Source of the DNA: Nitrospirota bacterium
Lineage (GTDB): Bacteria > Nitrospirota > Nitrospiria > SBBL01 > JAADHI01
Reading direction: 5' to 3'
Assembly (NCBI GenBank): GCA_029261135.1
Contig: JAJDBX010000006.1
Location: 1-64,000 of the forward strand
Length of the DNA: 64,000 bases
The position numbers and the translations under genes were made by a program. A model generated the notes under the pieces. It worked only from the letters and a program-made list of their open reading frames with translations. It ran no database searches and had not been told where the DNA came from. This document shows positions 19,089-30,975 of the stretch, piece by piece. Position 1 is the first letter of the stretch. Every line of letters starts with the position of its first letter.

Positions 19089-19562
19089 ATGATTATGCAT
19101 AAAATAATTCCAATAGTATTTCTTTTTATTTTCATTTCGGGTTGTGGTGATATCGAAGAAGATAAAATTGATAACACTCCCTTGAAAGTCACTTTGATTC
19201 TTAGAGACCGCTTGAAAGCGGAATCCAGTACTTTTGCACAAGGCGATACGATTGAGTTTTTTCTAACAGTGACGAACGATAGCACTGAAGCAAAAACTTT
19301 AGATTTTAGCACCGGGAAACAAGTCGATTTTTATATCACATTATCATCAGATCCCACGGTATTATGGCGCTGGTCGGATGATCAAGCATTTATTCAAGCC
19401 GCAACAACATTAGTGGTTGCGGCACAATCTACCATTACTGTTACAGGAACCTGGGATCAAGTGCTCTCAGATGAAACGAATCTAAGCACTGGAACTTATA
19501 CGGCCTTTGCTTCACTCTTAGATCAGTCTCCGACAGATGAATTTAATTTTTCGGTTCAGTAA
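19089..19562 (+). CDS. lipoprotein with BsuPI-like domain
   Basis: lipobox FISGCG; LDFSTGKQVDFYITLS, LWRWSDDQAFIQA, GTYTAFASL. Confidence 0.72.
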   Translation: MIMHKIIPIVFLFIFISGCGDIEEDKIDNTPLKVTLILRDRLKAESSTFAQGDTIEFFLTVTNDSTEAKTLDFSTGKQVDFYITLSSDPTVLWRWSDDQAFIQAATTLVVAAQSTITVTGTWDQVLSDETNLSTGTYTAFASLLDQSPTDEFNFSVQ

Positions 19563-19658
19563 GGATGTATAATAAATGAATCATTTAGGATCTTTGTGTC
19601 CTTGATCTCCATAAGGATAGAGAAAACCCTCACTTGACTGAGTTCGACCAAATATCCC

Positions 19659-19688
19659 TTGACATCTTTCTATCGAACTGAATAATAT
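19659..19688 (+). promoter_or_regulatory. promoter of pyr operon
   Basis: TTGACA-N18-TAATAT. Confidence 0.65.
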
Positions 19689-19704
19689 GTCTTGTTATTT
19701 TGTT

Positions 19705-19735
19705 CCTTTAAACTGGTTCTGTGAAGCCGGAAAGG
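19705..19735 (+). promoter_or_regulatory. PyrR-binding anti-antiterminator
   Basis: CCTTT-AAA-CTGG-loop-CCGG-AAAGG; GGTTCTGTGAAGCC resembles PyrR consensus ARUCCNGNGAGGYU. Confidence 0.75.
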
Positions 19736-19763
19736 GGAGATCGTGTGGCATTGCACAAAGTCT

Positions 19764-19806
19764 AAACCTTCTTCGGCATTTTACCCCGGGAGAAGGTTTT
19801 TTTTTG
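19764..19806 (+). terminator. attenuator terminator upstream of pyrR
   Basis: AAACCTTCT ... AGAAGGTTT followed by T run. Confidence 0.85.
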
Positions 19807-19857
19807 AAATAAACCCCTTATTTACTGCACTTTTATTGTAGGATTATTGCCGGAATT

Positions 19858-20397
19858 ATGGGAACGGTTATTTTAAATTCGCATGAAATTCTGCGCGTAC
19901 TCACGCGTATTGCGCATGAAATTCTTGAGCGAAACGAAGGCGCGAAAGAGATCATATTGGTGGGCATCCAAACAGGTGGGGTCCACCTCGCAAAACGGAT
20001 TGCGCACTTCATTGGAAAAATTGAAGGGACAACACCGCCGACCGGCACACTGGATATTACCTTGTATCGAGATGATTTAGCGGCGCGGAAGGAATACCCG
20101 ACCCTAAAAAAAACAGACATCCCAGTGGATATGAACGATAAAAAAGTGGTCCTCGTGGACGATGTCCTTTTTACGGGACGCACAATTCGGGCGGCGATGG
20201 ATTCCCTCATTGATTTGGGTCGTCCGAAAGAAATTCAGTTGGCGGTCTTAGTGGATCGCGGTCATCGGGAACTTCCCATCCGGGCCGACTATGTGGGCAA
20301 AAACCTTCCGACCGCATTTCACGAAAAAGTGGAAGTGCTCCTTGAAGAAGTGGGTGAAGAAGATCGTGTTCTGCTCAATCGAGGACAGAAAAATTAA
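19858..20397 (+). CDS. pyrR: bifunctional pyr operon regulator / uracil phosphoribosyltransferase
   Basis: [35 protein letters not shown]. Confidence 0.96.
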   Translation: MGTVILNSHEILRVLTRIAHEILERNEGAKEIILVGIQTGGVHLAKRIAHFIGKIEGTTPPTGTLDITLYRDDLAARKEYPTLKKTDIPVDMNDKKVVLVDDVLFTGRTIRAAMDSLIDLGRPKEIQLAVLVDRGHRELPIRADYVGKNLPTAFHEKVEVLLEEVGEEDRVLLNRGQKN

Positions 20398-20423
20398 GAC
20401 CAAATTTAAACTTAGGTTGTACT

Positions 20424-21350
20424 GTGGAACTTAAACGGAAAGATATTCTTTCACTTTCCGACTTGGATCGGGAAGAGATTGATTTGATTCTGCAAACTGC
20501 GGATTCCTTTAAGGAGGTTTCCACCCGCGAGATCAAAAAAGTACCTGCCCTTCGAGGAAAAACAGTTATTAACCTCTTTTTCGAACCGAGCACGCGGACA
20601 CGCACGTCTTTTGAATTGGCCGGAAAACGCCTTTCCGCTGACGTGATCAATATTTCATCAACTGGAAGCAGCACGGTAAAAGGGGAAAGCCTGCTTGATA
20701 CGGCACGAAATATTGAAGCGATGCATTCTGACTTTATCATTGTGCGACATGCCTCATCCGGGGTGCCACAGTTTTTAGCGAAATCCCTCCAAAGTGCTGT
20801 GATTAATGCCGGTGACGGGGCACATGCGCATCCGAGCCAAGGGCTCTTGGATTTGTTGACCATTAAAGAAGCCAAAGGCACACTCGAAGGCTTGAAAGTC
20901 GTGATTGTGGGCGATATCCTGCACGGCCGTGTGGCACATTCGGATATTCATGGGCTGTTGAAATATGGCGCAGATATTCACTTGGTGGCTCCGCCCACTT
21001 TAATTCCAATCGGCATCGAGCTTTGGGGCGTCACGGTTCATTACCACTTGGATGAAGCCTTGCACGACGCTGATGTGGTCATCTTACTGAGATTACAATT
21101 AGAACGACAGAACACCGCTTATTTCCCGACACTCAGAGAATATGCAAAATTGTACGGTCTGGATCGACGGCGTTTGTCCTTAGCCAAAGAAGATGCCTTG
21201 GTCATGCACCCGGGCCCGATTAATCGCGGTGTGGAGGTGACCTCCGAGGTGGCAGATGGCCTTTCTTCTGTCATTCTAAAACAGGTTTCAAATGGAATCG
21301 CCGTTCGCATGGCGCTCCTTTTTTTACTTTCAGGGGGAAAGAATGACTGA
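20424..21350 (+). CDS. pyrB: aspartate carbamoyltransferase catalytic subunit
   Basis: [45 protein letters not shown]. Confidence 0.96.
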   Translation: MELKRKDILSLSDLDREEIDLILQTADSFKEVSTREIKKVPALRGKTVINLFFEPSTRTRTSFELAGKRLSADVINISSTGSSTVKGESLLDTARNIEAMHSDFIIVRHASSGVPQFLAKSLQSAVINAGDGAHAHPSQGLLDLLTIKEAKGTLEGLKVVIVGDILHGRVAHSDIHGLLKYGADIHLVAPPTLIPIGIELWGVTVHYHLDEALHDADVVILLRLQLERQNTAYFPTLREYAKLYGLDRRRLSLAKEDALVMHPGPINRGVEVTSEVADGLSSVILKQVSNGIAVRMALLFLLSGGKND

Positions 21351-22632
21351 ACACGCAGCATCAATATTAATTAAAGGCGGCCGCATTATTGACCCTGCAC
21401 AGGGCAGAGACGAGATTGGAGACTTGCTGGTCGAAAATGGTGTCATTCTAGAAATCGCCTCATCTATCCCCTTACCGAATGCCGCTTGTTTAGAAATTGA
21501 TGCCGTCGGGAAAATTGTGAGCCCTGGACTGATTGATCTCCATTGCCATGTGCGTGAGCCGGGTTTCGAATATAAGGAAACGGTTGCATCCGCGACTGCC
21601 GCCGCCGCTGCAGGCGGATTTACGACCATCTGTTGTATGCCGAATACGAATCCTGTGAATGATAATCAATCGGTGACCGAGTTTATCCTCGAAAAAACGG
21701 CAAGTGAAGGAAAGGTGCGCATCTTACCCATTGGGGCGATCACAAAAGGACAAAAGGGCAAAGAGCTGGCGGAAATGGGGGAGTTGGTCTCGGCGGGTTG
21801 TGTCGCTGTATCCGATGATGGTCTTCCCGTGATGAACAGCCAGGTTATGCGACAAGCCATGTCTTATGCAAAAATATTTGACATTCCTGTCATCGACCAC
21901 TGCGAAGATTTAAATCTGACGAATAACGGGGTCATTTTCGAAGGTGAGGTCTCAACCCGACTGGGCTTGAAGGGGATTCCCGCTTCATCTGAAACGGTGA
22001 TGGTGGCTCGGGATATCGCCCTGGCCGAGTTGACGGGGGCCCGTGTGCATCTCGCACATATCAGTACGGCAAGCTCTGTGCACTTGATTCGAGAAGCAAA
22101 ACGGCGCGGCATCACCGTAACCGCCGAAACCTGCCCCCATTATTTTACGCTGACAGATGAAGCCGTGGGTTGTTACAGCGCCAACGCAAAAATGAAACCG
22201 CCGTTGGCCCAAGAGTTGGATCAGGCCGAAGTCCGCGCGGGTTTGGCCGATGGCACGATTGACCTCATTGCAACGGATCATGCCCCGCATGCGGCCGATG
22301 AAAAAGAACAAGCCTTGGATTGCTCACCCTTCGGCATTATCGGGCTTGAAACGGCTTTACCCCTTTCACTGGCTTTGGTCGAAAAAGGGATCTTGAGTTT
22401 ACCGGAAGTGATTCAAAAACTGACGTCTGAACCAGCAAGAATTCTTGGGAAAAAGATTGGACACTTGGGCATCGGTGGCATTGCAGACATTACCATCATC
22501 GATCCAGAAGCGGAATGGCTGGTGAAAGAGCAAGACTTTAAGTCCTTGAGTAAAAACTCACCCTTTATAGGATGGACTTTAAAAGGACGTGCCACTGCGG
22601 TCATTGTGGGTGGCAAGTTGATTAAAAATTAA
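21343..22632 (+). CDS. pyrC: dihydroorotase
   Basis: [37 protein letters not shown]. Confidence 0.95.
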   Translation: MTEHAASILIKGGRIIDPAQGRDEIGDLLVENGVILEIASSIPLPNAACLEIDAVGKIVSPGLIDLHCHVREPGFEYKETVASATAAAAAGGFTTICCMPNTNPVNDNQSVTEFILEKTASEGKVRILPIGAITKGQKGKELAEMGELVSAGCVAVSDDGLPVMNSQVMRQAMSYAKIFDIPVIDHCEDLNLTNNGVIFEGEVSTRLGLKGIPASSETVMVARDIALAELTGARVHLAHISTASSVHLIREAKRRGITVTAETCPHYFTLTDEAVGCYSANAKMKPPLAQELDQAEVRAGLADGTIDLIATDHAPHAADEKEQALDCSPFGIIGLETALPLSLALVEKGILSLPEVIQKLTSEPARILGKKIGHLGIGGIADITIIDPEAEWLVKEQDFKSLSKNSPFIGWTLKGRATAVIVGGKLIKN

Positions 22633-22635
22633 AAT

Positions 22636-23748
22636 ATGACAAATCAAGCCATACTATTATTAGAAGACGGCACCGTATTTCGAGGCAGATCTTTCGGTGC
22701 TGAAGGCGAATCAGTCGGTGAGATTGTATTTAATACCAGCATGACGGGTTACCAAGAAATTTTGTCTGATCCCTCATACAAAGGCCAGCTGATCACCATG
22801 ACCTATCCCCTCATTGGAAACTACGGCGTCAACTCAGAAGATTTTGAATCTGAGAAGCTTTGGCTGGAAGGTTTTATCGTCAAAGAATATACCGGCTTCT
22901 CTAGCAACTGGCGTTCAGACGAAGCCCTCGATTTGCTTTTAAAACGCCGTGGCATTGTCGCAATTGATCAAATTGATACACGTGCCCTGACCAAGAAAAT
23001 TAGAGAGCGGGGTGCCATGCAGGGCATTCTTTCGACAAAGTCAGATGATATCGATGCGCTTCTTCAAAAACTGAAAGCGGTGCCATCATTGGTGGGGCAA
23101 GATCTGGTTTCTCAAGTCACATGCACTGAACCCTATGTTTGGGAGAATGGCAAAAAATTAGAAGTCGGGCAGGGCGGGGAGGCGGCAACCCAATTTCACG
23201 TGGCTGTTTATGATTTCGGGGTGAAATGGAATATTTTAAATAGGCTCAATGCTTTAAATTGTCGTGTGACCGTCGTGCCTGCCAATACCACAGCCGAAAC
23301 AGTTTTGGCAATGGATATCGACGGGATCCTTTTATCCAACGGGCCGGGAGATCCTGAAGGTCTACCTTATGCCGTCAAAAATATTAAGACGCTGCTCGGA
23401 AAAAAACCAATTTTTGGGATCTGTCTCGGTCATCAACTATTGGGACTGGCCTTGGGGGCAAAGTGCAGCAAAATGAAATTCGGTCATCACGGCGGCAACC
23501 AGCCTGTGAAGGAGCTGTTAACAGGCCGCGTACAAATCACGGCTCAAAATCACGGCTTTGCCATTGATCTTTCTGAGATTGAAGATGAAGTCGAGGTGAC
23601 ACACATTAATCTCAATGATCGATCCGTCGAAGGCTTGCGTCATCGCTCCCTGCCTGCTTCCTCAGTTCAATATCATCCTGAAGCCGCGCCGGGGCCGCAT
23701 GATGCCGCGTTTTTCTTTAAAGATTTTGTCGATTCTTTTTCAAAATAA
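22636..23748 (+). CDS. carA: carbamoyl-phosphate synthase small subunit
   Basis: [20 protein letters not shown]-like start, [29 protein letters not shown]. Confidence 0.96.
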   Translation: MTNQAILLLEDGTVFRGRSFGAEGESVGEIVFNTSMTGYQEILSDPSYKGQLITMTYPLIGNYGVNSEDFESEKLWLEGFIVKEYTGFSSNWRSDEALDLLLKRRGIVAIDQIDTRALTKKIRERGAMQGILSTKSDDIDALLQKLKAVPSLVGQDLVSQVTCTEPYVWENGKKLEVGQGGEAATQFHVAVYDFGVKWNILNRLNALNCRVTVVPANTTAETVLAMDIDGILLSNGPGDPEGLPYAVKNIKTLLGKKPIFGICLGHQLLGLALGAKCSKMKFGHHGGNQPVKELLTGRVQITAQNHGFAIDLSEIEDEVEVTHINLNDRSVEGLRHRSLPASSVQYHPEAAPGPHDAAFFFKDFVDSFSK

Positions 23749-23758
23749 GGGAGACAGT

Positions 23759-24733
23759 ATGATTAAGAAAACACATCAGGTTTTGTTTCTCCTATTGGTA
23801 TTTCTATTATCGGGATTATCCTCCGGCTGCATTTACAACATTTCTCTTTTACCCAAACCGGGACCGCTGAAAGAAATGGTGCTGAGTGGAGAAGGGATTC
23901 ATAAGATTGCCTTGATCGATATTTCTGGTTTTATCTCAAAAGAAAAACCGCAAGGATTGATTCAAAGTCCGGACATGGTATCCCGCATTAAAGAAGAACT
24001 GACCGTCGCGGAAAAAGATGAGAATGTCAAGGCCGTACTCTTGCGCATTAACAGCCCCGGCGGAACCATTACAGCCTCTGACTTGATTTATCATGAAGTG
24101 ATGCAATTCAAAAAAAAGACGGGCAAAAAGGTGATCGCCTCGATTATGGATGTCGGTGCATCCGGAGCATACTACATTGCTATGGCGGCCGATAAGCTTG
24201 TTGTGCATCCAACTTCTGTCACCGGTAGCATTGGTGTGATTATGATGCACATGAATCTCGAAGGTTTGATGGAAAAGGTCGGCATATCGGCAGAATCGAT
24301 TAAATCCGGGCCATTAAAAGATATGGGTTCTCCGGTGAAAGCACTCTCCACTGAATCCCGCGCGGTGCTTCAAGGCGTGATTGACGATATGTATCAGCGA
24401 TTTTTGAGTGTGATCAAAACAGGAAGGAAAAATTTGACTGCGGATCAAATTGAAACATTGGCGGATGGAAGGATTTATACATCCTCTGAAGCGCTTGAAG
24501 TGGGTCTTGTCGATCAAATTGGCTACCTTGAAGAGGTCATTGAGCTGACCCAGTCGGAAGCCGGAATCAAAGAAGCAAAAGTCGTCGTATACAGCCGCTC
24601 CGGAGGCATTAAAAATAATATCTATTCTGAGATGTTTGTGAAACCGGAACGCCCTTTCTCTGTTTGGGGGATTGATCCAAAACACTTGCTTCAAGGCGGC
24701 TCCGCACAGTTTCTTTATCTTTGGATGCCATAA
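23759..24733 (+). CDS. sppA: signal peptide peptidase SppA-like (S49) lipoprotein
   Basis: lipobox-like [49 protein letters not shown]. Confidence 0.92.
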   Translation: MIKKTHQVLFLLLVFLLSGLSSGCIYNISLLPKPGPLKEMVLSGEGIHKIALIDISGFISKEKPQGLIQSPDMVSRIKEELTVAEKDENVKAVLLRINSPGGTITASDLIYHEVMQFKKKTGKKVIASIMDVGASGAYYIAMAADKLVVHPTSVTGSIGVIMMHMNLEGLMEKVGISAESIKSGPLKDMGSPVKALSTESRAVLQGVIDDMYQRFLSVIKTGRKNLTADQIETLADGRIYTSSEALEVGLVDQIGYLEEVIELTQSEAGIKEAKVVVYSRSGGIKNNIYSEMFVKPERPFSVWGIDPKHLLQGGSAQFLYLWMP

Positions 24734-24735
24734 AA

Positions 24736-27700
24736 ATGCCGAAAAGAACGGACATCAAAAAAATTCTTATTATCGGTCCGGGTCCAATTGTCATCGGACA
24801 AGCCTGTGAATTTGACTACTCAGGCACACAGGCCTGCAAGGCATTGCGGGATGAAGGCTATCAGGTTATTTTGGTCAATAGTAACCCTGCGACGATTATG
24901 ACCGATCCTGATGTGGCAAACCGAACCTATATCGAACCGATTACCGTCGAATTTTTAAGAGAGGTGATTAAACGGGAAGATCCTGATGCCATCCTCCCGA
25001 CTATGGGAGGACAAACTGCATTGAACATCGCACTCAAGCTTGCCGATGCGGGCATACTGGAAGAATTTGGCGTGGAACTGATCGGGGCCAATTATGAGTC
25101 GATCAAACGGGCAGAAGACAGAGAATCTTTTAAGCGTGTAATTGAAGAAGCAGGCTTACTTTATACTGAAAGTGAGACTGCAACAAATATTGATGAAGCC
25201 ACTGTAACTCTTGAGAAAATAGGTTTTCCAGCGATCATACGTCCTTCCTTCACTCTCGGAGGCACAGGCGGCAGCATTGCTTACAATATCGAAGAATTTA
25301 AAAAAGGTGTGCAATCCGCATTGGCAAGTTCTCCAATTCATGAGGCTTTAATCGAGCAGTCGGTGATCGGATGGAAAGAATTTGAACTGGAGCTGATGCG
25401 AGACAAAAATGACAATGTGGTCGTCGTCTGTTCGATTGAAAATCTTGATCCGATGGGGGTACACACCGGGGATTCCATCACAGTCGCCCCGATTCAAACT
25501 TTGACTGATAAAGAGTATCAGATTATGCGGGATGCCGCGATTAAAATTATTCGCGGTGTCGGAGTGGACACAGGGGGATCCAATATTCAATTTTCTTTGA
25601 ATCCCCAAAATGGAGATATGCGTGTCATCGAAATGAATCCGCGGGTCTCTCGTAGTTCGGCATTGGCCTCAAAAGCCACGGGTTTTCCCATTGCAAAAAT
25701 TGCGGCCAAACTTTCTGTGGGAATGACGCTTGATGAAATACAAAATGATATTACTTCAGTGACCCCGGCTTCTTTTGAGCCGACACTCGATTATGTCGTG
25801 GTGAAGGTCCCCCGCTTTGCTTTTGAAAAATTCCCACACATGGATCGGACCCTTTCGCTTCAAATGAAGTCTGTGGGGGAAGTCATGGCGATCGGACGTA
25901 ATTTTAAAGAAGCATTTTTAAAAGCCTATCGTTCACTGGATGTCAATCGACATGGGATGGAATCCCAATACACCAGAGAAGACCTCGCTGAACTCAAGAA
26001 GCGGCTTGCACGTCCGACCTTTAATCAAATTTCTCAAGTGCTGGACGCCATGCGGCTCGATGTTTCAATGGATGAAATCTTTCAAATTACCCGAATCGAC
26101 CGGTGGTTTCTCAATCAACTTAAAGAAATCCTTGAAGTGGAATCTCAACTTAAATTAGAAGGGGAGGGTAATGTCGCACTGCTCCGAGTTGCAAAAAGAT
26201 CCGGTTTTTCAGACCGACAAATTGGAAAATTGATACAGAAAAAAGAAAAAGAAGTGACTGCATGGCGAAAGAAAGAGGGGATTTTGCCTGTTTATAAACG
26301 GGTGGATACTTGCGGTGCAGAGTTTGAAGCCTTGACACCCTATCTTTATTCGACCTATGAAAGCGAATGCGAAGCGAATCCCACAGATATTAAGAAGGTG
26401 GTGATCTTAGGGAGCGGCCCCAATCGGATCGGGCAGGGAATCGAGTTTGACTATTGTTGTGTCCATGCGGCACTGGCCTCAAAAGAAGCGGGGTATGAAA
26501 GTATTATGATCAACTGTAATCCCGAGACGGTCAGTACCGATTACGATACCTCGGATCGACTTTATTTTGAACCCTTGACCTTGGAAGATGTCACGCACAT
26601 TCTGGACTTGGAGAAGCCACTCGGCGTTGTCGTGCAATTTGGTGGGCAAACACCCCTGAAATTGGCCGAAGTTTTGACAAAACAAGGGATCAAAATATTG
26701 GGAACCTCTTCAGACGCAATTGACCGGGCAGAAGACCGCGAGCGTTTCAAAGCCTTGATTGATAAGCTCGGTTTGACACAACCTGAAAATGGTCTCGCAA
26801 ATTCTGTTCTTGAGGCAGAGCGGATTGCAGAGGCCATTTCCTATCCTGTCATGGTACGTCCATCCTATGTCTTGGGTGGGCGGGCGATGGAAATTATATA
26901 CGACCGCGCCAGCCTTAAAACCTATATGGAATATGCCATGAATGCATCCCCGGATCATCCTATCTTAATTGATGAGTATATCCAGGATGCGATTGAGATT
27001 GATGTGGACGCTATTTCTGATGGCACCGATGTTTTTGTGGCAGGCATTATGGAACATATTGAAGAAGCGGGGGTGCATTCAGGTGATTCTGCCTGTGCCT
27101 TGCCCCCATTTTCCCTCAGCGAATCAGCCTTGAAATCCATAAGGAAGCAAACCATTGCTTTAGCGAAAGAACTCCATGTGATTGGCTTGATGAATATCCA
27201 ATTTGCTGTCAAAAATAAAGCCGTTTATATTATAGAAGTCAATCCGAGAGGCTCAAGAACAGTGCCTTTCGTGAGTAAAACCATCGGCCAACCTTTAGCA
27301 AAAATCGCAATGAAGGCCGTGTTGGGTATCACACTGAAAGAACAAGGTATTTCAGAGAAACCGCTCCATCATGTGGCAGTCAAAGAGGCGGTCTTCCCTT
27401 TTAAACGTTTTAAAATGGACTCAATTTTAGGGCCTGAAATGAAATCGACAGGGGAGGTGATGGGAATCGATTCTAATTTTGGCGGAGCTTTTGCCAAGGC
27501 AGAAATTGCTGCTGAAAATGCTTTGCCCACCTCTGGAACCGTATTTTTAAGTGTAAAAGATCAAGACAAGGTTATGCTTTCGCCCATTGCCAATCGGCTA
27601 CATGAAATCGGTTTCAAGTTACTGGCAACTTCAGGAACAGCTGAATATTTACAGCAGCTTGGGCTTAGCGTGGACTCCGTTAAAAAAGTACAGGAAGGCC

Positions 27701-27930
27701 GTCCCAACATTGTTGATACTTTAAAAAACAAAGAGATCCAGCTCGTGATCAACACCGTTGGCGATAAAATGTCTCAAACGGATTCTTATGAAATTAGACA
27801 AATGGTGCTTCAAGATAGCATCCCTTATTTTACGACAATTGCCGGGGCCCGGGCGGCCGTTCGTGGCATTGAATCCTTGCTAAAAGAAGATCTTAAAGTG
27901 AAACCCTTACAAGCCTACCATGCTTATTAG
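24736..27930 (+). CDS. carB: carbamoyl-phosphate synthase large subunit
   Basis: [25 protein letters not shown], duplicated ATP-grasp halves, MGS domain. Confidence 0.98.
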   Translation: MPKRTDIKKILIIGPGPIVIGQACEFDYSGTQACKALRDEGYQVILVNSNPATIMTDPDVANRTYIEPITVEFLREVIKREDPDAILPTMGGQTALNIALKLADAGILEEFGVELIGANYESIKRAEDRESFKRVIEEAGLLYTESETATNIDEATVTLEKIGFPAIIRPSFTLGGTGGSIAYNIEEFKKGVQSALASSPIHEALIEQSVIGWKEFELELMRDKNDNVVVVCSIENLDPMGVHTGDSITVAPIQTLTDKEYQIMRDAAIKIIRGVGVDTGGSNIQFSLNPQNGDMRVIEMNPRVSRSSALASKATGFPIAKIAAKLSVGMTLDEIQNDITSVTPASFEPTLDYVVVKVPRFAFEKFPHMDRTLSLQMKSVGEVMAIGRNFKEAFLKAYRSLDVNRHGMESQYTREDLAELKKRLARPTFNQISQVLDAMRLDVSMDEIFQITRIDRWFLNQLKEILEVESQLKLEGEGNVALLRVAKRSGFSDRQIGKLIQKKEKEVTAWRKKEGILPVYKRVDTCGAEFEALTPYLYSTYESECEANPTDIKKVVILGSGPNRIGQGIEFDYCCVHAALASKEAGYESIMINCNPETVSTDYDTSDRLYFEPLTLEDVTHILDLEKPLGVVVQFGGQTPLKLAEVLTKQGIKILGTSSDAIDRAEDRERFKALIDKLGLTQPENGLANSVLEAERIAEAISYPVMVRPSYVLGGRAMEIIYDRASLKTYMEYAMNASPDHPILIDEYIQDAIEIDVDAISDGTDVFVAGIMEHIEEAGVHSGDSACALPPFSLSESALKSIRKQTIALAKELHVIGLMNIQFAVKNKAVYIIEVNPRGSRTVPFVSKTIGQPLAKIAMKAVLGITLKEQGISEKPLHHVAVKEAVFPFKRFKMDSILGPEMKSTGEVMGIDSNFGGAFAKAEIAAENALPTSGTVFLSVKDQDKVMLSPIANRLHEIGFKLLATSGTAEYLQQLGLSVDSVKKVQEGRPNIVDTLKNKEIQLVINTVGDKMSQTDSYEIRQMVLQDSIPYFTTIAGARAAVRGIESLLKEDLKVKPLQAYHAY

Positions 27931-27936
27931 GAGGAA

Positions 27937-28413
27937 ATGTTGAAAATACCCATGACAAAAAATGGCTACGAACAGCTGCAAGCAGAACTCCAGCACCTTA
28001 AAAAGGTGGAGCGACCCAAAAATATTGCGGATATTGCAACAGCGCGCGCACATGGCGATCTTTCAGAAAATGCAGACTACAGCGCGGCAAAAGAGCGACA
28101 AGGTTTTATAGAGGGTCGCATTCAGGAAATTGGCGGTAAAATAGCCGAAGCCAATGTGATTGACACCACAAACCTTTCGGCAGACAAAGTGGTTTTCGGG
28201 GCGACGGTTGAGCTACTTGATATTGACACAGATGAATCAAAAAAATACCGAATTGTCGGTGTGGACGAAGCAGATTTGAAAAATGGGACAATATCCGTCC
28301 ATTCTCCTGTCGCAAAAGCCTTGATTACGAAAGAAGTGGGCGATTCTGTCGAGATAAAAACCCCTGCGAAGCGCATTAAGTACGAAATACTCGATATCTT
28401 TTTCGAGAATTAA
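27937..28413 (+). CDS. greA: transcription elongation factor GreA
   Basis: [46 protein letters not shown]. Confidence 0.96.
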   Translation: MLKIPMTKNGYEQLQAELQHLKKVERPKNIADIATARAHGDLSENADYSAAKERQGFIEGRIQEIGGKIAEANVIDTTNLSADKVVFGATVELLDIDTDESKKYRIVGVDEADLKNGTISVHSPVAKALITKEVGDSVEIKTPAKRIKYEILDIFFEN

Positions 28414-28420
28414 TCTTTAG

Positions 28421-29224
28421 ATGGTTGTTGAAGACGCCACAAAAACTCCCATTGTCACCCTGACCACTGATTTTGGTTTAAATGATTATTTTGTCGCTGT
28501 ACTAAAAGGCGTTTTGCTACAAGAGCTTCCTTCAGCCAGACTCATTGATGTGACCCACAATCTTTCGAGGCACGATATCATCAGCGCTGCTTTTGTGATT
28601 AAGGAAGTTGTCGCTTATTTTCCTGTGGGGACGATTCACCTAGTTGTCATTGACCCCGGGGTTGGGACATCGCGAAAGAAAATGATTGTGAAACACAAAG
28701 GACAGACCATCGTCGCACCGGACAACGGGGTTCTGACTTATCTTTTAAATGAAGCGGGGAGTCAGGCCTTTGAGGTCTTAGATTCCTCTAATTTAAAATT
28801 TAAGATAAGTCCGACTTTTGCGGAGAGAGATCATTTCGCGCCGATTGCTAGCGCATTGGCGAAAGGAATTTTCCCCGAAGATATCGGAGAAAAAATGAGT
28901 GATGCACATCAGCTTAATGATCTTTTTTGCCGTCAAAAAGAAAGTGAAGTGCTTGGAAAAATCGTTTACTTTGACCATTTTGGAAATGCCATTACGAATT
29001 TAACCCGTGAATCTCTAGGGGAGAAATTACAAAATTCCCATAATCTTTCAGTCCTATACAAAAAAATACGATTTGTTGGTCTTAAGAAAAATTATGTGGA
29101 AGGCCTAAAAGATGAAGGCAATCTTATTATCAACAGCTCTGATCATTTAGAGATATTTGTACCTGGAAAGAGTGCAAAAAAACAATTCAAGTTTCAGTTG
29201 ATGGAAGATATTTTAACGATCTAA
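28421..29224 (+). CDS. SAM hydrolase / SAM-dependent chlorinase-fluorinase family (DUF62)
   Basis: LTTDFGLNDYFVAVLKGVL, VVIDPGVGTSRKKM, APDNGVLTYL, DHFGNAITN. Confidence 0.92.
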   Translation: MVVEDATKTPIVTLTTDFGLNDYFVAVLKGVLLQELPSARLIDVTHNLSRHDIISAAFVIKEVVAYFPVGTIHLVVIDPGVGTSRKKMIVKHKGQTIVAPDNGVLTYLLNEAGSQAFEVLDSSNLKFKISPTFAERDHFAPIASALAKGIFPEDIGEKMSDAHQLNDLFCRQKESEVLGKIVYFDHFGNAITNLTRESLGEKLQNSHNLSVLYKKIRFVGLKKNYVEGLKDEGNLIINSSDHLEIFVPGKSAKKQFKFQLMEDILTI

Positions 29225-29245
29225 TTTTAAAGAGATTTTTGACTT

Positions 29246-29545
29246 ATGGGTATATTGTTTATTTTTTTAAGCGTGATTGCTTTGATTATATTAATTGCGC
29301 GATTTGGATCAAAGCTACGACCCGCTTCAGAGCTTGGAGATATAAAAAAGAAAGGCTTGTATTCAGTCAAAAAGATTGAACCAGAAAACCATCAAGCGGA
29401 GGTACTTGAAGCACTGATTTCTTTGCTGATTCAGAAGGAAATTTTCTCAGAAGAAGAAGTGTTTTTAGAAGTAAAATCCATTTTAGAGAAAAAAAATAGC
29501 TCAAAAGAGAGGGGCGTGCAGAATTCGGAAAAAATCGTAGGCTAA
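29246..29545 (+). CDS. small single-TM hypothetical protein
   Basis: ORF with N-terminal TM, adjacent and co-directional. Confidence 0.5.
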   Translation: MGILFIFLSVIALIILIARFGSKLRPASELGDIKKKGLYSVKKIEPENHQAEVLEALISLLIQKEIFSEEEVFLEVKSILEKKNSSKERGVQNSEKIVG

Positions 29546-29928
29546 GCTTCAACAGATCCCACGATGACTTTGTTCTCACAGTATTAGTTTTTGATGATCT
29601 CCTCTCGAATTTGGGCGAGTCGGTTGAATGTGGTAGTCGATAAATTATGAATTAGACATTCTGATGTATACTTTTCTACGGTTATTCGGTTTTTTTCTCT
29701 CGATATTTGAAGAAACACGGTATATTTTTTACTCAACTAGAAAGGGCAACTGGGATGCGCAGGTTTTCGTGTTTTATTCTGGCTGTTCTTATTTTTTGTG
29801 AGTAGAATATTCGTGTATGGCCTATCAGTTTTTTCTCCGTTCCTTTCAGCATAATCGAACATCTATCTAGTGGGTTTTATCTCCATTATCCTTTAATTTT
29901 AGATGCAAAAAGAGGAGTTGAGACTTTC

Positions 29929-30020
29929 ATGCAAGAACAAATTGATTTCAGCCCCTGCCAATCATTGGATGGCGAGAATGGCTTTCTCTTCCTAAATTAA
30001 AAATTGATGCAATTAGGGTA
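29929..30020 (+). pseudogene. 5' remnant of retropepsin-like zinc protease gene (paralogue of 58221-58697)
   Basis: ATGCAAGAACAAATT...GGATGGCG.GAATGGCTTTCTCTTCCT...AAATTGATGCAATTA nearly matches 58221-58315. Confidence 0.8.
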
Positions 30021-30386
30021 GGGGAAGAGATTCAATAAAAAAATTATCGAGTTGTAGTATCGCCGCAAAGGACTTCCCGTTTTCCATTAGCCGTGGAACC
30101 TGGCTGACGCTTGGTCTGTTCACAACCGCTTGCTTTCGTAGCTGTATTGCCTTCTTTAGAAAATATGTTTAGAAAAAATCGGATTACGCTTAAAAATAAT
30201 TGCAGGAAGCCTTTTCGAAAATTTCTTTTTTAAGGACAAGACGCGGCTTGTTCATTTATGATGGCGGAAGTGATCTTATTCTGGGCAAAAATGTCGAGAG
30301 AGGTTCTCACACCTTGAACGTCCATCAACGAATATTTATCGTCATTTTTAATGAGATCTTTCAAAGATGTTTGATGTAATAAGAAA

Positions 30387-30959
30387 ATGAGGATAGCCGC
30401 CTTTTTCCCTGCCCTCACGGCCGCCTTTTTCGCTGCACAAACTCGGGCAGCCGATGTGACGTCTGCGCAGAAGGAAGATCTTCCAAAACAGCTCGTCGTG
30501 GGATGGGTCGAACGTGTGAAGATCTATCCCGGAGAATTTGTGTTGAAAGCGCGGATTGATACGGGCGCAAAGAGTTCATCCATCAATGCCCCGCATGCTA
30601 CAACCTTTCAGAAAAATGGGGAAACTTGGGTGCGTTTTGAATTGAGCGGACCAAAAGGAAAAGAGACCGTCCTGGTCGAAAAAAAAGTCGAACGCCGGGT
30701 CAAGATTAAGCGAAAAGGAGGGCCACCAAAGGAGCGCGTGGTGATCCGTTTAGCGGTTTGCCTTGGGAACCTGTTCAGAGAAATTGAGGTGAATTTGGCC
30801 GATCGGCGAGGCTTTAACTACCCCGTCCTTATCGGGCGACTCGATCTTGCAAATACATTTGATGTCCTGGTAAATTCACGCGTGAAGAATAGTCTCGCCC
30901 CAAGCTGTACTGCCCCTCTTCAAGCTGAGGCATCCACGGAAGCAGGCCCTCCTGAATAA
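30387..30959 (+). CDS. secreted ATP-dependent zinc protease family / retropepsin-like protein (PF05618-type)
   Basis: signal peptide; LKARIDTGAKSSSINA, FNYPVLIGRLDLA. Confidence 0.88.
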   Translation: MRIAAFFPALTAAFFAAQTRAADVTSAQKEDLPKQLVVGWVERVKIYPGEFVLKARIDTGAKSSSINAPHATTFQKNGETWVRFELSGPKGKETVLVEKKVERRVKIKRKGGPPKERVVIRLAVCLGNLFREIEVNLADRRGFNYPVLIGRLDLANTFDVLVNSRVKNSLAPSCTAPLQAEASTEAGPPE

Positions 30960-30975
30960 TCGACATCTGTATGTA

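Noticed and set aside
24721-27930. Multiple antisense ORFs within carB
   Set aside because: Shadow ORFs on the reverse strand of a strongly conserved gene.
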